Source: Rhizobiaceae bacterium
GTDB lineage: Bacteria > Pseudomonadota > Alphaproteobacteria > Rhizobiales > Rhizobiaceae
Direction of reading: 5' to 3'
Assembly (NCBI GenBank): GCA_020696915.1
Contig: JAJFMR010000134.1
Span: 1-7,506 of the forward strand
DNA: 7,506 nucleotides
This document shows, one piece after another, positions 1-7,185 of the stretch (the first letter of the stretch is position 1; every line of letters starts with the position of its first letter). The notes under the pieces are model-generated. The model made no database searches and had not been told where the DNA came from. It saw nothing but the letters and a program-made list of their open reading frames with translations. The translations under genes were made by a program, and so were the position numbers.

Positions 1-208
1 CAGGAATCGCACCAGGGCAACGACCACCAGGAACAGGATGATCAGCGTAGGGGATTGACCGCTTCAGCAGCGGCTCGGCTGCAAGGAGGCGACGATAGGC
101 GGGCGCCGCGATGATCCTCGCGTTTCCGGCAATGCCGTTCCCCCGGCTCGGTTTGTGCCAGGCAAAACTCGAACGTTCGGGCGCTCCCCAAGCGTCCGCT
201 CCGGCCAT
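1..208 (-). CDS. N-terminal part of a membrane protein (sensor-kinase-like?), with apparent frameshift; runs off left edge
   Basis: An ATG at 208-206 has a good ribosome binding site (GGGGAA at 220-215, 6 nt spacing). It opens a frame reading MAGADAWGAPERSSF... and then RIIAAPAYRR, LLAAEPLLKR, SIP. In this frame the text after SIP is poor (YADHPVPGGRCPG), but one frame over it becomes TLIILFLVVVALVRFL, a clear start of a transmembrane helix directly after a basic stretch. Dropping one base from the GGGG run at 50-53 joins the two parts (SIP-TLIILF), giving about 69 residues up to the edge. The likely product is an inner-membrane protein with a cytoplasmic N-terminus of about 53 residues. A sensor histidine kinase or similar is a guess from this N-terminal style, because no catalytic domain is visible. 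It lies downstream of pepN on the same strand with a 155-bp gap, so it may have its own promoter. The frameshift may be a sequencing error or real inactivation. Confidence 0.6.
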   Translation of the reverse strand, partial: MAGADAWGAPERSSFAWHKPSRGNGIAGNARIIAAPAYRRLLAAEPLLKRSIPYADHPVPGGRCPGAIP

Positions 209-363
209 GAACCGTTCCCCGAAATAGCCTGTTGACGATAAGGCGACGCCGCACTTCCGAATCGTCCTCAAGGAATCAGAGGTGATTCGCCTTGTCCAGT
301 GGCAAGCCTCAAAAAACCCGGCGAATCCGTCGAAATCGCGGTAGGGCGCGCACGAAAAAACGC
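209..363. other. Intergenic region between pepN and the left-edge gene
   Basis: These 155 bp hold no convincing gene; the short reading frames crossing them look like composition artefacts. Visible elements are the ribosome binding site of the left-edge gene at 215-220 and a GATTCGCC/GGCGAATC inverted repeat at 284-291 and 320-327. Two T6 runs on the minus strand (around 311-316 and 355-360) are not placed directly after a stable stem, so no convincing intrinsic terminator for pepN is seen. No clear promoter pair was found. Confidence 0.5.
284..327. repeat. Inverted repeat downstream of pepN
   Basis: GATTCGCC at 284-291 is matched exactly by its complement GGCGAATC at 320-327, with a 28-nt loop. 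On the minus strand the loop carries a T6 run, and no T-run follows the second arm, so it does not have the form of an intrinsic terminator. It could be a transcript-end structure, a protein-binding palindrome or chance. Confidence 0.3.
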
Positions 364-3009
364 TCAGGCCAGCGTCCGCTGGACGATGTCGCGCAGATCC
401 GCGGACAGGTCCGTTGCACCGGCGACTTTCATGAGCGCTTCGCGCGCATGGGCTTGCCTGACCGGCTCGAGCGAGCGCCATGACCGCAGCGCTGTGGCGA
501 GCCGTGCCGCAAGCTGTGGATTGCGCTTCTCGATGGACAGCACGATGTCGGCAAACCACGCATATGGAGCCCCGTCCTCGCGATTGAAGCCGGTCTGGTT
601 GGCCAGCGCGAAGGCGCCGATCAGCGCGCGCACGCGGTTGGGGTTGGTGATCGAAAAGCTGCGATGCGCGGCGAGCGCCCTGACCTTGTCGAGCGCACCG
701 TCGCCCGGCGCAGTCGCCTGGATGCCCATCCACTTGTCCATGACCAGCGGGTCGCCCTGGAAACGTTCTTCGAACGCCGCAAGGGCAGCCTTGGTCTCTG
801 GCGTGCCTGCATGCCTGTGCGCAAGGACGGTCAGCGCTGCGGCGCGATCTGTCATGTTCGTGGCGGCGTCGAAGTGCCGTGCGGCCAGTCCGGCGCCGCC
901 CGGCAGAATGGCCAGATAGTCGAGCAGCGTATTGCGCAGCGCCCGCCGGCCGGCGCTGGCGGCGTCGGGGCTGAACGCCCCCGGCGTCTCCGATGCCTCG
1001 TACGCCGTCCTGAAAGTGCTCTCGTTCGCCTCGGCTATTGCCGCGGCAAGCGCCTCTCTGACGGCGAAAATCGCGTCCGGGTCGATGTTCTTGCCGATCT
1101 CCCGCGCAATGTCGGCCTCGCCAGGCAGTGCCAGAACGAGCGCCCGAAAGGCCTGCTCGAGCGTTCCGTCTGCCGCGATCGCCCCGGCGAGCCCCGTCAG
1201 ATTTTCGGAGAATTCGAGACGCTTATCGCAACACTTGCTTCGGTATGCGGAAATCAGCGCTTCGGAAAGCAGCGTGTGGCAGGCCTGCCAGCGGGCGACC
1301 GGATCGCTGTCGTGACGGGCGAGGAAAAACTGATCCTGCGACCGCTGCTCGACCGACAGCGTGACCGGTGCCGAGAAGCCGCGGTTGATCGACAGTGCAG
1401 GACGCTCTGAAACACCGGCGAACTTGATCACATGGCGGCGTTTCCTGACGTGCATGACGCCGTTCTCGACACCGGCGCCCTCGACCTCGCCATGTTGGAT
1501 ATCGGCGCCGTCGGGTCCGACCAGGCCGAATGCGACGGGGATGTGCATCAACCGCTTTCGGCTTTCCGACGGGGTCGGCGGAACCGACTGCTCGATCTCG
1601 ACGGTGAACTCCTTCCGGAGCGCATCGTGTCTTGTGGTGACGGCAAGATGGGGCGTTCCGGCCTGGTGATACCAGAGCGAAAATTGCGAAAGATCGCGGC
1701 CTGACGCGTCTTCGAAGACCTTAAGGAAAGCCTCGACGGTGGTCGCTTCGCCGTCGTGCCGCTCGAAGTAGAGGTCCATGCCCTTGCGAAATGTCGCGGC
1801 GCCCAGGATCGTCCTGATCATCCGCACCACTTCCGAGCCCTTCTCGTAGACGGTCGCGGTATAGAAGTTGTTGATCTCGCGATAACGGCGAGGCCGGACG
1901 GGGTGGGCGAGTGGTCCCTGATCCTCGGGAAACTGGTGGGCTCGAAGCGTCCGCACCTCGGCAATCCGCTTGACTGGCCGCGACCGCTGGTCTGCGGAGA
2001 ACTCATGGTCCCGAAAGACCGTCAGCCCTTCCTTCAGGCAAAGCTGAAACCAGTCGCGGCAAGTGATTCTGTTGCCTGTCCAATTGTGGAAATATTCATG
2101 CGCGATGATCGCCTCGATATTGGCGAAATCGCCGTCCGTCGCCGTTTCGTCGTCGGCCAGCACGTACTTGTCGTTGAAGATGTTGAGACCCTTGTTCTCC
2201 ATGGCCCCCATGTTGAAGTCGGAAACGGCCACGATGTTGAAGACGTCGAGATCGTACTCGCGCCCGAACACCCTCTCGTCCCAAGCCATCGAGCGTTTCA
2301 GCGCATCCAGCGCATAGGCGGCGAGCCTCTCGTTCCCGTGCTCTACGTGGATGCCCAGTTCCACCCTGCGTCCGGACGCCGTGACGAAGCTCGATCTCAC
2401 CGAGCCGAGGTCGGCGGCCACCAGCGCGAAAAGGTATGAAGGTTTGGGGAAAGGGTCGTGCCAGACGGCATAGTGGCAGCCGCCATGCAGCTCGCCGGTT
2501 TCCATGAGGTTTCCATTGGAGAGCAGAAGGGGCGCTTCCGATCGCAACGCTTCGAGCCGCACCGTGTAGACGCAGAGAATATCCGGCCGGTCCAGGAAAT
2601 AGGTGATGCGGCGAAACCCTTCTGCCTCGCACTGGGTGCAGTAGACGCGATTTGTCCGGTAAAGGCCCATCAGCGCCTCGTTGGAGGCCGGAGAAATCTT
2701 CGTTTCGATGGTCAGCCGGAAAGTGTCGGCGAGGGGAGGGCGCGGGATCACCAGTTGATCGGGACCCGCCTGAACGTCACCCTCCGCCGGCGCGGAGCCG
2801 TCGATCTGGATCGAATGCAGCGTCAATCCGTCCCCATCGAGAATGAGCGGGGCGTTTCGCGCCGCCCCTTGCCGCCGCCTGACCGTCAGTTCGGCGACGA
2901 CCATGGTGTTTTCAGGGGACAGCCGGAACGTCAGGTTGGCCGCCGGAATGAGATAGTCGCTCGGGCGATAGTCCTCGAGCCGGAAAACCTGGCCGGTGTC
3001 TGTGCGCAT
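364..3009 (-). CDS. pepN: Aminopeptidase N (M1 family zinc metallopeptidase)
   Basis: A zinc-dependent broad-specificity aminopeptidase that removes N-terminal residues from peptides in the cytoplasm, part of late protein turnover. The product is 881 residues from the chosen start, close to E. coli PepN (870). Visible landmarks are the exopeptidase motif GAMEN (about 268-272), the zinc site HEYFH (304-308) with the third ligand Glu 19 residues later in LKEGLTVFRD (E327), and the transition-state Tyr in TVYEKG (about Y388). The segment NNFYTATVYEKGSEV and the motif LWYHQAGTP follow as in E. coli PepN, and the remainder matches the helical C-terminal domain. No signal peptide is seen. Two ATGs are in frame, at 3015 and 3009. 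The purine stretch AAGAAAG (3022-3016) lies 6 nt before the ATG at 3009 but abuts the one at 3015, so 3009 is preferred. It is divergent from the molybdoenzyme gene. The frame is intact. Confidence 0.97.
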   Translation of the reverse strand: MRTDTGQVFRLEDYRPSDYLIPAANLTFRLSPENTMVVAELTVRRRQGAARNAPLILDGDGLTLHSIQIDGSAPAEGDVQAGPDQLVIPRPPLADTFRLTIETKISPASNEALMGLYRTNRVYCTQCEAEGFRRITYFLDRPDILCVYTVRLEALRSEAPLLLSNGNLMETGELHGGCHYAVWHDPFPKPSYLFALVAADLGSVRSSFVTASGRRVELGIHVEHGNERLAAYALDALKRSMAWDERVFGREYDLDVFNIVAVSDFNMGAMENKGLNIFNDKYVLADDETATDGDFANIEAIIAHEYFHNWTGNRITCRDWFQLCLKEGLTVFRDHEFSADQRSRPVKRIAEVRTLRAHQFPEDQGPLAHPVRPRRYREINNFYTATVYEKGSEVVRMIRTILGAATFRKGMDLYFERHDGEATTVEAFLKVFEDASGRDLSQFSLWYHQAGTPHLAVTTRHDALRKEFTVEIEQSVPPTPSESRKRLMHIPVAFGLVGPDGADIQHGEVEGAGVENGVMHVRKRRHVIKFAGVSERPALSINRGFSAPVTLSVEQRSQDQFFLARHDSDPVARWQACHTLLSEALISAYRSKCCDKRLEFSENLTGLAGAIAADGTLEQAFRALVLALPGEADIAREIGKNIDPDAIFAVREALAAAIAEANESTFRTAYEASETPGAFSPDAASAGRRALRNTLLDYLAILPGGAGLAARHFDAATNMTDRAAALTVLAHRHAGTPETKAALAAFEERFQGDPLVMDKWMGIQATAPGDGALDKVRALAAHRSFSITNPNRVRALIGAFALANQTGFNREDGAPYAWFADIVLSIEKRNPQLAARLATALRSWRSLEPVRQAHAREALMKVAGATDLSADLRDIVQRTLA

Positions 3010-3058
3010 CCGCATCTTTCTTGATCTACGAGGTCGCTCTTTACATGAAACGCCCTCT

Positions 3059-3087
3059 CGACAAAACTGGCGAGCCGCTTATGTCAA
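3059..3087 (-). promoter_or_regulatory. Possible pepN promoter (-35 only clear)
   Basis: On the minus strand a perfect TTGACA -35 hexamer occurs at 3087-3082, about 70 bp before pepN. Seventeen bases further the hexamer is TTGTCG (3064-3059), a poor -10. A housekeeping sigma factor could use it, but the weak -10 leaves this uncertain. The 111-bp divergent spacer must also contain the promoter of the plus-strand operon, for which no good hexamer pair was found. Confidence 0.25.
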
Positions 3088-3120
3088 GCAGGCTTTCCAA
3101 CGCGATCCCGCGAGGCATTC

Positions 3121-5427
3121 ATGACGGCCTTCACGCCGAAGTTTGGGGTTGGCGCCTCGGTTCTCCGTCTCGAGGACCAGGCGTTCATAACGGGCCGGGG
3201 CCGCTACACCGACGATATCGCCCCCGCCGGCCTGCTGCACGGCTTCGTGCTTCGCTCGCCGGCCGCCAAAGCGGGCTTTCGGATGGTCTCGACGGCAGCG
3301 GCGGAGGCGGCGCCCGGCGTTCACCTGGTGCTGACCGGAGCCGATCTCGATCATATCGGCGACCTCAAATCGGGCAGCATGCAGAAGCAGCCCGACGGAA
3401 CCCTGGCTCCCGACCGCAACATTCCCGTCCTGTGCCGGCACCGCGTGAACTATGTCGGCGACGCCGTCGCTTTCGTGGTCGCCGACACCAGGGCGCTGGC
3501 GCAGGATGCAGCCGAACTGATCGAGATCGACTACGACAACGAGGCGGCGGCCCCGGCGACGGCCACTGCGCTCGACCTGGCCACGCCGCTCGTGTGGCCG
3601 GAGCTCGGCTCCAACCGCGCCATGCTCTATCGCCTCGGCGATCGCCAAAAGACCGACGCCGCCTTCGCCCGGGCAGCCCATGTGACGCGCATCGAGTTCG
3701 TCAACAACCGCCTGGTCTGCAACTACATGGAGCCGCGCTCGGCGATCGGCGAATGGAACGAAGCCGAGGACCGCTTCGTGCTCACCACCGGCACGCAGGG
3801 CGTCCACTCCGCGCAGTCGATCATCGCCGAGATGTTCGCGATGGACCCCAGGAAGCTCAGGGTCGTGACGCCCGACGTGGGCGGCGGCTTCGGCCCGAAG
3901 GGCTTCGTCTATCGGGAGTATCCGCTGGTGCTGGAGGCGGCGAGACGCCTGCGCCGGCCCGTGAAGTGGGCGGGAGATCGCACCGAGCATTTCCTGACCG
4001 ATGCGCAGGGGCGGGATAATGTCGTGACCGCCGAGATGGCGATGGACGCGGACGGCCGTTTTCTGGCACTGCGCGTCGAGATCGTCGCCAATCTCGGCGC
4101 CTATACGTCGCAGTACGGCCCATTCATCCCTTATCTCGGCGCCACCATGTCGACCGGCGTCTACGACATCGCGGCGCTCGACGCGACGATCATCGGGGTC
4201 TATTCCAACACCTGTCCGGTCGACGCTTACCGCGGCGCCGGACGCCCCGAAGCGGCCTTCCTGGTGGAAAAGCTCGTCGATGCCTGCGCGCGGGATCTCG
4301 GTCTGCCTGTCGACGATATACGCCGCCGTAATTTCGTGAAGCCGTCACAGTTCCCCTACACCACCGTCACCGGCCGCAAATACGATGTCGGCGAGTTCGA
4401 GGCTCACATGGATCTCGCCCTGGAGAGAGCCGGCTGGAAAGCCTTCGACACGCGGCTGGCCGAGTCCAGGTCGCGCGGGAAGATCCGAGGTATCGGCATG
4501 GCGACCTACATCGAAGCGTGCGCCTTTCCGGGATCGGAGCCGGCACATGTGCGGCTGGAAGCCGACGGCGCCGTGACGCTGTTCATCGGCACGCAGTCCA
4601 ACGGCCAGGGCCATGCGACGGCTTATGCGCAGTTTCTCTCGGAGAAGCTCGATCTGCCCGTCGACCGCATAAGAATGCGGCAGGGCGATACGGATGAACT
4701 GAAGGCTGGCGGCGGCACCGGAGGATCCCGGTCGATCCCGCTCGGCGGCGTCTCGGCAGCGCGAGCCGGGGAGGATCTCGCCGCGAAATTGAAGAAGATC
4801 GCCGCCGACGAGTTCGAGGCTTCCGTGGCCGACATCGAACTGGTCGGCGGCTCTGCCCGCATCGTCGGCACCGATCGGGCCATGTCCTTCGGGGAAATTG
4901 CCGCTGCCGCGAAGTCTCCCGATGACATCAAGGGGTTCGGCGAATTCGTGCAGGACGAGTGCACCTACCCAAACGGCACGCATGTCTGCGAGGTCGAGAT
5001 CGACCCGGACACCGGCGCCCTTGCTGTCGTCGGCTACACGATCGTCGACGATTTCGGGGCCACCGTGAATCCTCTCCTGCTCGCCGGCCAGGTGCATGGC
5101 GGGGTCGTCCAGGGGATCGGCCAGGCGCTCGTGGAGAACACCGTCCACGGCGACGATGGGCAGTTGCTGACCGCGAGCTTCATGGATTATGCGATGCCCC
5201 GCGCCGACATCGTGCCATTCATCGATTTCACAACGCGCAATGTTCCCTCCACCACGAATGCATTGGGCATCAAGGGAGCGGGCGAGGCCGGCACGATCGG
5301 CGCCACGCCGGCCGCTCTCAACGCCGTCACCGATGCTCTCTACCGAGCCTACGGTATCGGCCACATCGACATGCCGACGACCCCGTTGCGGATCTGGACG
5401 GCCATTCGCGCGGCTGCCGGTCGGTGA
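3121..5427 (+). CDS. Xanthine dehydrogenase family molybdopterin-binding subunit (CoxL-like, form II type)
   Basis: This is the large catalytic subunit of a molybdenum hydroxylase, binding molybdopterin cytosine dinucleotide; such enzymes hydroxylate aldehydes, purines or N-heterocycles, or oxidise CO. It has 768 residues, the usual full length. The N-terminal domain (FGVGASVLRLEDQAFITG, RYTDDI) is the aldehyde oxidase a/b hammerhead. The cofactor domains show GGGFGPKG (254-261), the active-site loop AYRGAGR (369-375), TQSNGQGHAT (491-500), GGGTGGSRS (530-538) and GAGEAGT with the probable catalytic Glu722. The AYRGAGR loop lacks the AYRCSFR signature of true form I CO dehydrogenase, so CO oxidation is not implied and the substrate is unknown. 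The ATG at 3121 follows GAGG with a 5-nt gap, and no upstream in-frame ATG was found. The genes normally encoding the iron-sulfur and FAD subunits are not adjacent. The next gene overlaps its stop codon, indicating an operon with a transporter. The frame is intact. Confidence 0.93.
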   Translation: MTAFTPKFGVGASVLRLEDQAFITGRGRYTDDIAPAGLLHGFVLRSPAAKAGFRMVSTAAAEAAPGVHLVLTGADLDHIGDLKSGSMQKQPDGTLAPDRNIPVLCRHRVNYVGDAVAFVVADTRALAQDAAELIEIDYDNEAAAPATATALDLATPLVWPELGSNRAMLYRLGDRQKTDAAFARAAHVTRIEFVNNRLVCNYMEPRSAIGEWNEAEDRFVLTTGTQGVHSAQSIIAEMFAMDPRKLRVVTPDVGGGFGPKGFVYREYPLVLEAARRLRRPVKWAGDRTEHFLTDAQGRDNVVTAEMAMDADGRFLALRVEIVANLGAYTSQYGPFIPYLGATMSTGVYDIAALDATIIGVYSNTCPVDAYRGAGRPEAAFLVEKLVDACARDLGLPVDDIRRRNFVKPSQFPYTTVTGRKYDVGEFEAHMDLALERAGWKAFDTRLAESRSRGKIRGIGMATYIEACAFPGSEPAHVRLEADGAVTLFIGTQSNGQGHATAYAQFLSEKLDLPVDRIRMRQGDTDELKAGGGTGGSRSIPLGGVSAARAGEDLAAKLKKIAADEFEASVADIELVGGSARIVGTDRAMSFGEIAAAAKSPDDIKGFGEFVQDECTYPNGTHVCEVEIDPDTGALAVVGYTIVDDFGATVNPLLLAGQVHGGVVQGIGQALVENTVHGDDGQLLTASFMDYAMPRADIVPFIDFTTRNVPSTTNALGIKGAGEAGTIGATPAALNAVTDALYRAYGIGHIDMPTTPLRIWTAIRAAAGR

Positions 5428-6365
5428 GGCAATCTGAGCAGCCGTCCTCCGCGCTCCATGGGATCCTGCTGAAAGTCGTCTCGGTAGCCGTGTTCGTCGG
5501 GATGTCGACGTTCATCAAGGCAGCCGGTCAGCTTCCGGCCGGCCAGATCGTCTTCTTCCGCTCCTTCTTCGCGACGCTCCCGGTCCTTGTCTTCCTTGCC
5601 TGGCACAGGGAACTGCGGACCGGCTTCCGCACGAAGCGGCCTTTCAGCCACATCGCGCGCGGTCTGTTCGGCGTCACCGGCATGGGCATGGGATTCTTCG
5701 CGCTCACCCGCCTGCCGCTCCCCGAAGCGATCACCCTGAACTATGCGCAACCGCTTCTGGTCGTCGTGTTCGGGGCGCTGTTTCTGGGCGAAACGATCCG
5801 GGTCTACCGGTGGAGCGCGGTGGCCGTGGGGCTGGTCGGCGTGATCATCGTGTCATGGCCCAAGCTGTCGCTGCTCAGGTCGCCGGGAATGCTTGGCGAC
5901 GAGGAACTCATGGGGGTCATCGCGGCGTTGGCGGGGGCCACCGTCAGCGCGCTCACGATGCTTTTCGTCCGCAGTCTCGTGCAGACCGAGAAGACTGCCA
6001 CCATCGTGCTGTGGTTCTCGTTGAGCGCAAGCGCCGCCGGCCTTTTGACGATACCGTTCGGCTGGGCGCAGCTCTCGGCAGCCCAGTTCACGCTGCTGGT
6101 CGGCGCGGGCCTGTGCGGCGGCATCGGCCAGATCCTGATGACGGAGGCCTACCGCTACGCCGACGTGTCGACCGTCGCACCCTTCGAGTACACGTCGCTG
6201 ATCCTCGGTCTGGTCATCGGCTATGCCGTGTTCGGCGACATTCCCACTGTCCAGATGCTCAGCGGCGGCGCGATCGTCGTCGCCGCCGGCATCTTCATCA
6301 TCTGGCGCGAGCAGCAGCTCGGACTGAAGCGCGGCGCTGCCCGGCGGGTCGCACCGCCGCATTGA
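5424..6365 (+). CDS. EamA/DMT-superfamily transporter
   Basis: A predicted 10-helix inner-membrane carrier of the drug/metabolite transporter superfamily, 313 residues, the typical length. Two EamA repeats are visible. The first spans about residues 13-144 and includes FFRSFFATLPVLVF and the family-typical NYAQPLLVVVFGALFLGE. The second spans about 162-294 and ends EYTSLILGLVIGYAVFGD followed by IVVAAGIFIIW, with a short basic tail. The open frame extends far upstream inside the previous gene, but that part is nonsense protein. The GTG at 5424 is chosen because it gives a normal N-terminus and overlaps the preceding TGA as GTGA, a standard translational-coupling arrangement. The next ATG (5502) would remove helix 1. 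No strong ribosome binding site precedes it, consistent with coupling. Substrate cannot be read from sequence: relatives move amino acids, S-adenosylmethionine, riboflavin or metabolites. Operon context suggests it serves the molybdoenzyme's substrate or product. Confidence 0.9.
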   Translation: MRQSEQPSSALHGILLKVVSVAVFVGMSTFIKAAGQLPAGQIVFFRSFFATLPVLVFLAWHRELRTGFRTKRPFSHIARGLFGVTGMGMGFFALTRLPLPEAITLNYAQPLLVVVFGALFLGETIRVYRWSAVAVGLVGVIIVSWPKLSLLRSPGMLGDEELMGVIAALAGATVSALTMLFVRSLVQTEKTATIVLWFSLSASAAGLLTIPFGWAQLSAAQFTLLVGAGLCGGIGQILMTEAYRYADVSTVAPFEYTSLILGLVIGYAVFGDIPTVQMLSGGAIVVAAGIFIIWREQQLGLKRGAARRVAPPH

Positions 6366-6381
6366 GCTTTTCCGCTTTTCT

Positions 6382-6425
6382 CGGAATTGCGGAATGCTCT
6401 ATCTCTCTTGTTTCCCGCAATTCCG
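6382..6425 (+). repeat. 11-bp inverted repeat (hairpin A:B) after the transporter
   Basis: CGGAATTGCGG (6382-6392) is perfectly complementary to CCGCAATTCCG (6415-6425), with a 22-nt loop. No T-run follows on either strand, so it is not a classical intrinsic terminator on its own. Its 3' arm is shared with the hairpin downstream, so the two cannot form at once. Confidence 0.65.
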
Positions 6426-6464
6426 CACGCAAAAGTCGATACGCACTTTGCTGGAATTGCTTTT
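6417..6464 (+). terminator. Probable intrinsic terminator of the dehydrogenase-transporter operon (hairpin B:C)
   Basis: GCAATTCC (6417-6424) pairs with GGAATTGC (6453-6460). Inside it, GCAAA (6429-6433) pairs with TTTGC (6447-6451), giving 13 base pairs with a small internal asymmetry. TTTT (6461-6464) follows at once. The orientation suits transcription from the transporter, 52 bp downstream of its stop. The T-tract is short, so efficiency may be moderate. On the minus strand the structure has no T-tract, so it does not obviously terminate the convergent peroxiredoxin gene. Confidence 0.5.
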
Positions 6465-6471
6465 CGAGACC

Positions 6472-7131
6472 CTAAGAGGCGGGCTGCTTCGTCCGGCGCA
6501 GATAGGGCAGCACGCGCTCGAATTCACCGAAGCGCGCCTTGGCGTCGTCGTCCGAGACCGCGGCCGTGATGATGACGTCCTCGCCGGGCTTCCACTGGGC
6601 GGGGGTGGCCACCTGGTGCTTGGCGGTGAGCTGGATCGAATCGAGGGCTCGCAGGATCTCGTCGAAATTGCGGCCCGTCGTCATCGGGTAGGTGAGCATC
6701 AGCTTGATCTTCTTGTCCGGGCCGATGACGAACACTGACCGCACCGTCGCGTTGTCGGCCGGCGTGCGGCCTTCGCTGGTTTCGCCTGCTGCGGCCGGCA
6801 GCATGTCGTAGAGCTTGGCGACGGCGAGCGAGGGGTCGCCGATCATCGGGTAGTTCACCCGGTTGCCCGAGAGCTGCTCGATGTCGGCTTTCCACTTGTG
6901 GTGATTTTCCACCGGATCGACGGATATGCCGATCATCTTGGCATTGCGCCTGGCGAACTCCTCTCTCAGGCCGGCCATGTAGCCCAGCTCGGTCGTGCAG
7001 ACCGGCGTGAAGTCCTTGGGGTGCGAGAACAGTACCGCATAGCCGTCGCCAATCCATTCATGGAAGTTGATCTTGCCCTCCGTCGTGTCGGCGGTGAAGT
7101 CGGGGGCGGTGTCGTTGATCCTGAGGCTCAT
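6472..7131 (-). CDS. 1-Cys peroxiredoxin (AhpC/TSA family, Prx6 type)
   Basis: A thiol peroxidase that reduces hydrogen peroxide and organic hydroperoxides in the cytoplasm, 219 residues. The segment SHPKDFTPVCTTELG (36-50) contains the PxxxTxxC motif, with Pro38, Thr42 and peroxidatic Cys45. Arg131 in TVRSVFVI is the likely active-site arginine. The His before the Pro and the PVCTTE sequence are typical of the 1-Cys (Prx6) group. Cys45 is the only cysteine in the protein, so no intramolecular resolving cysteine exists and an external thiol is expected to recycle it. The extended C-terminal domain (TPAQWKPGEDVII) is also typical. The frame extends 18 codons further upstream to an ATG at 7185, but AAGGAG at 7145-7140 sits 8 nt before the ATG at 7131, and MSLRINDTAPDF is a normal family start, so 7131 is chosen. 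It converges with the transporter gene and appears monocistronic. Confidence 0.95.
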   Translation of the reverse strand: MSLRINDTAPDFTADTTEGKINFHEWIGDGYAVLFSHPKDFTPVCTTELGYMAGLREEFARRNAKMIGISVDPVENHHKWKADIEQLSGNRVNYPMIGDPSLAVAKLYDMLPAAAGETSEGRTPADNATVRSVFVIGPDKKIKLMLTYPMTTGRNFDEILRALDSIQLTAKHQVATPAQWKPGEDVIITAAVSDDDAKARFGEFERVLPYLRRTKQPAS

Positions 7132-7139
7132 GTCGCTGT

Positions 7140-7145
7140 CTCCTT
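7140..7145 (-). promoter_or_regulatory. Ribosome binding site deciding the peroxiredoxin start
   Basis: AAGGAG on the minus strand, 8 nt before the ATG at 7131. It excludes the longer reading frame that begins at 7185, whose extra 18 residues do not resemble a peroxiredoxin N-terminus. Confidence 0.8.
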
Positions 7146-7156
7146 TTCTTTCAAGG

Positions 7157-7185
7157 ATAATCACGCCGGACCGCCGGAAAAGCAA
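7157..7185 (-). promoter_or_regulatory. Candidate peroxiredoxin promoter
   Basis: On the minus strand TTGCTT (7185-7180) and GATTAT (7162-7157) are separated by 17 bp, a fair sigma-70-type pair. It would start transcription roughly 15-20 nt before the start codon. The -35 hexamer abuts the arm of an inverted repeat (7185-7222). On the opposite strand GATAAT at 7156-7161 resembles a -10 element, so the same A/T-rich patch could serve divergent transcription. Confidence 0.35.

Noticed and set aside
111..227. Short plus-strand frame downstream of AAGGAGG (84-90)
   Set aside because: The ribosome-binding-like sequence is about 20 nt from the ATG, too far, and the frame lies antisense to the left-edge gene.
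42..254. 70-codon minus-strand frame at the left edge
   Set aside because: It is out of frame with the better-supported gene starting at 208, has no ribosome binding site that I can see, and its translation is arginine-rich low-quality sequence.
3021..4019. 332-codon plus-strand frame overlapping the molybdoenzyme gene
   Set aside because: Its translation is arginine- and proline-rich without family motifs and lies out of frame over a gene with clear motifs. It is a high-GC shadow.
4345..5364. 339-codon minus-strand frame opposite the molybdoenzyme gene
   Set aside because: Composition (Gly, Arg, Asp, His rich) is that of an antisense shadow of a high-GC coding strand. No recognisable domain.
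4959..5423. N-terminal extension of the transporter frame
   Set aside because: The extra 155 residues are a shadow of the dehydrogenase gene. The real transporter starts at the coupled GTG at 5424.
7132..7185. 18-residue N-terminal extension of the peroxiredoxin
   Set aside because: The ribosome binding site at 7140-7145 and normal family N-terminus point to the ATG at 7131.
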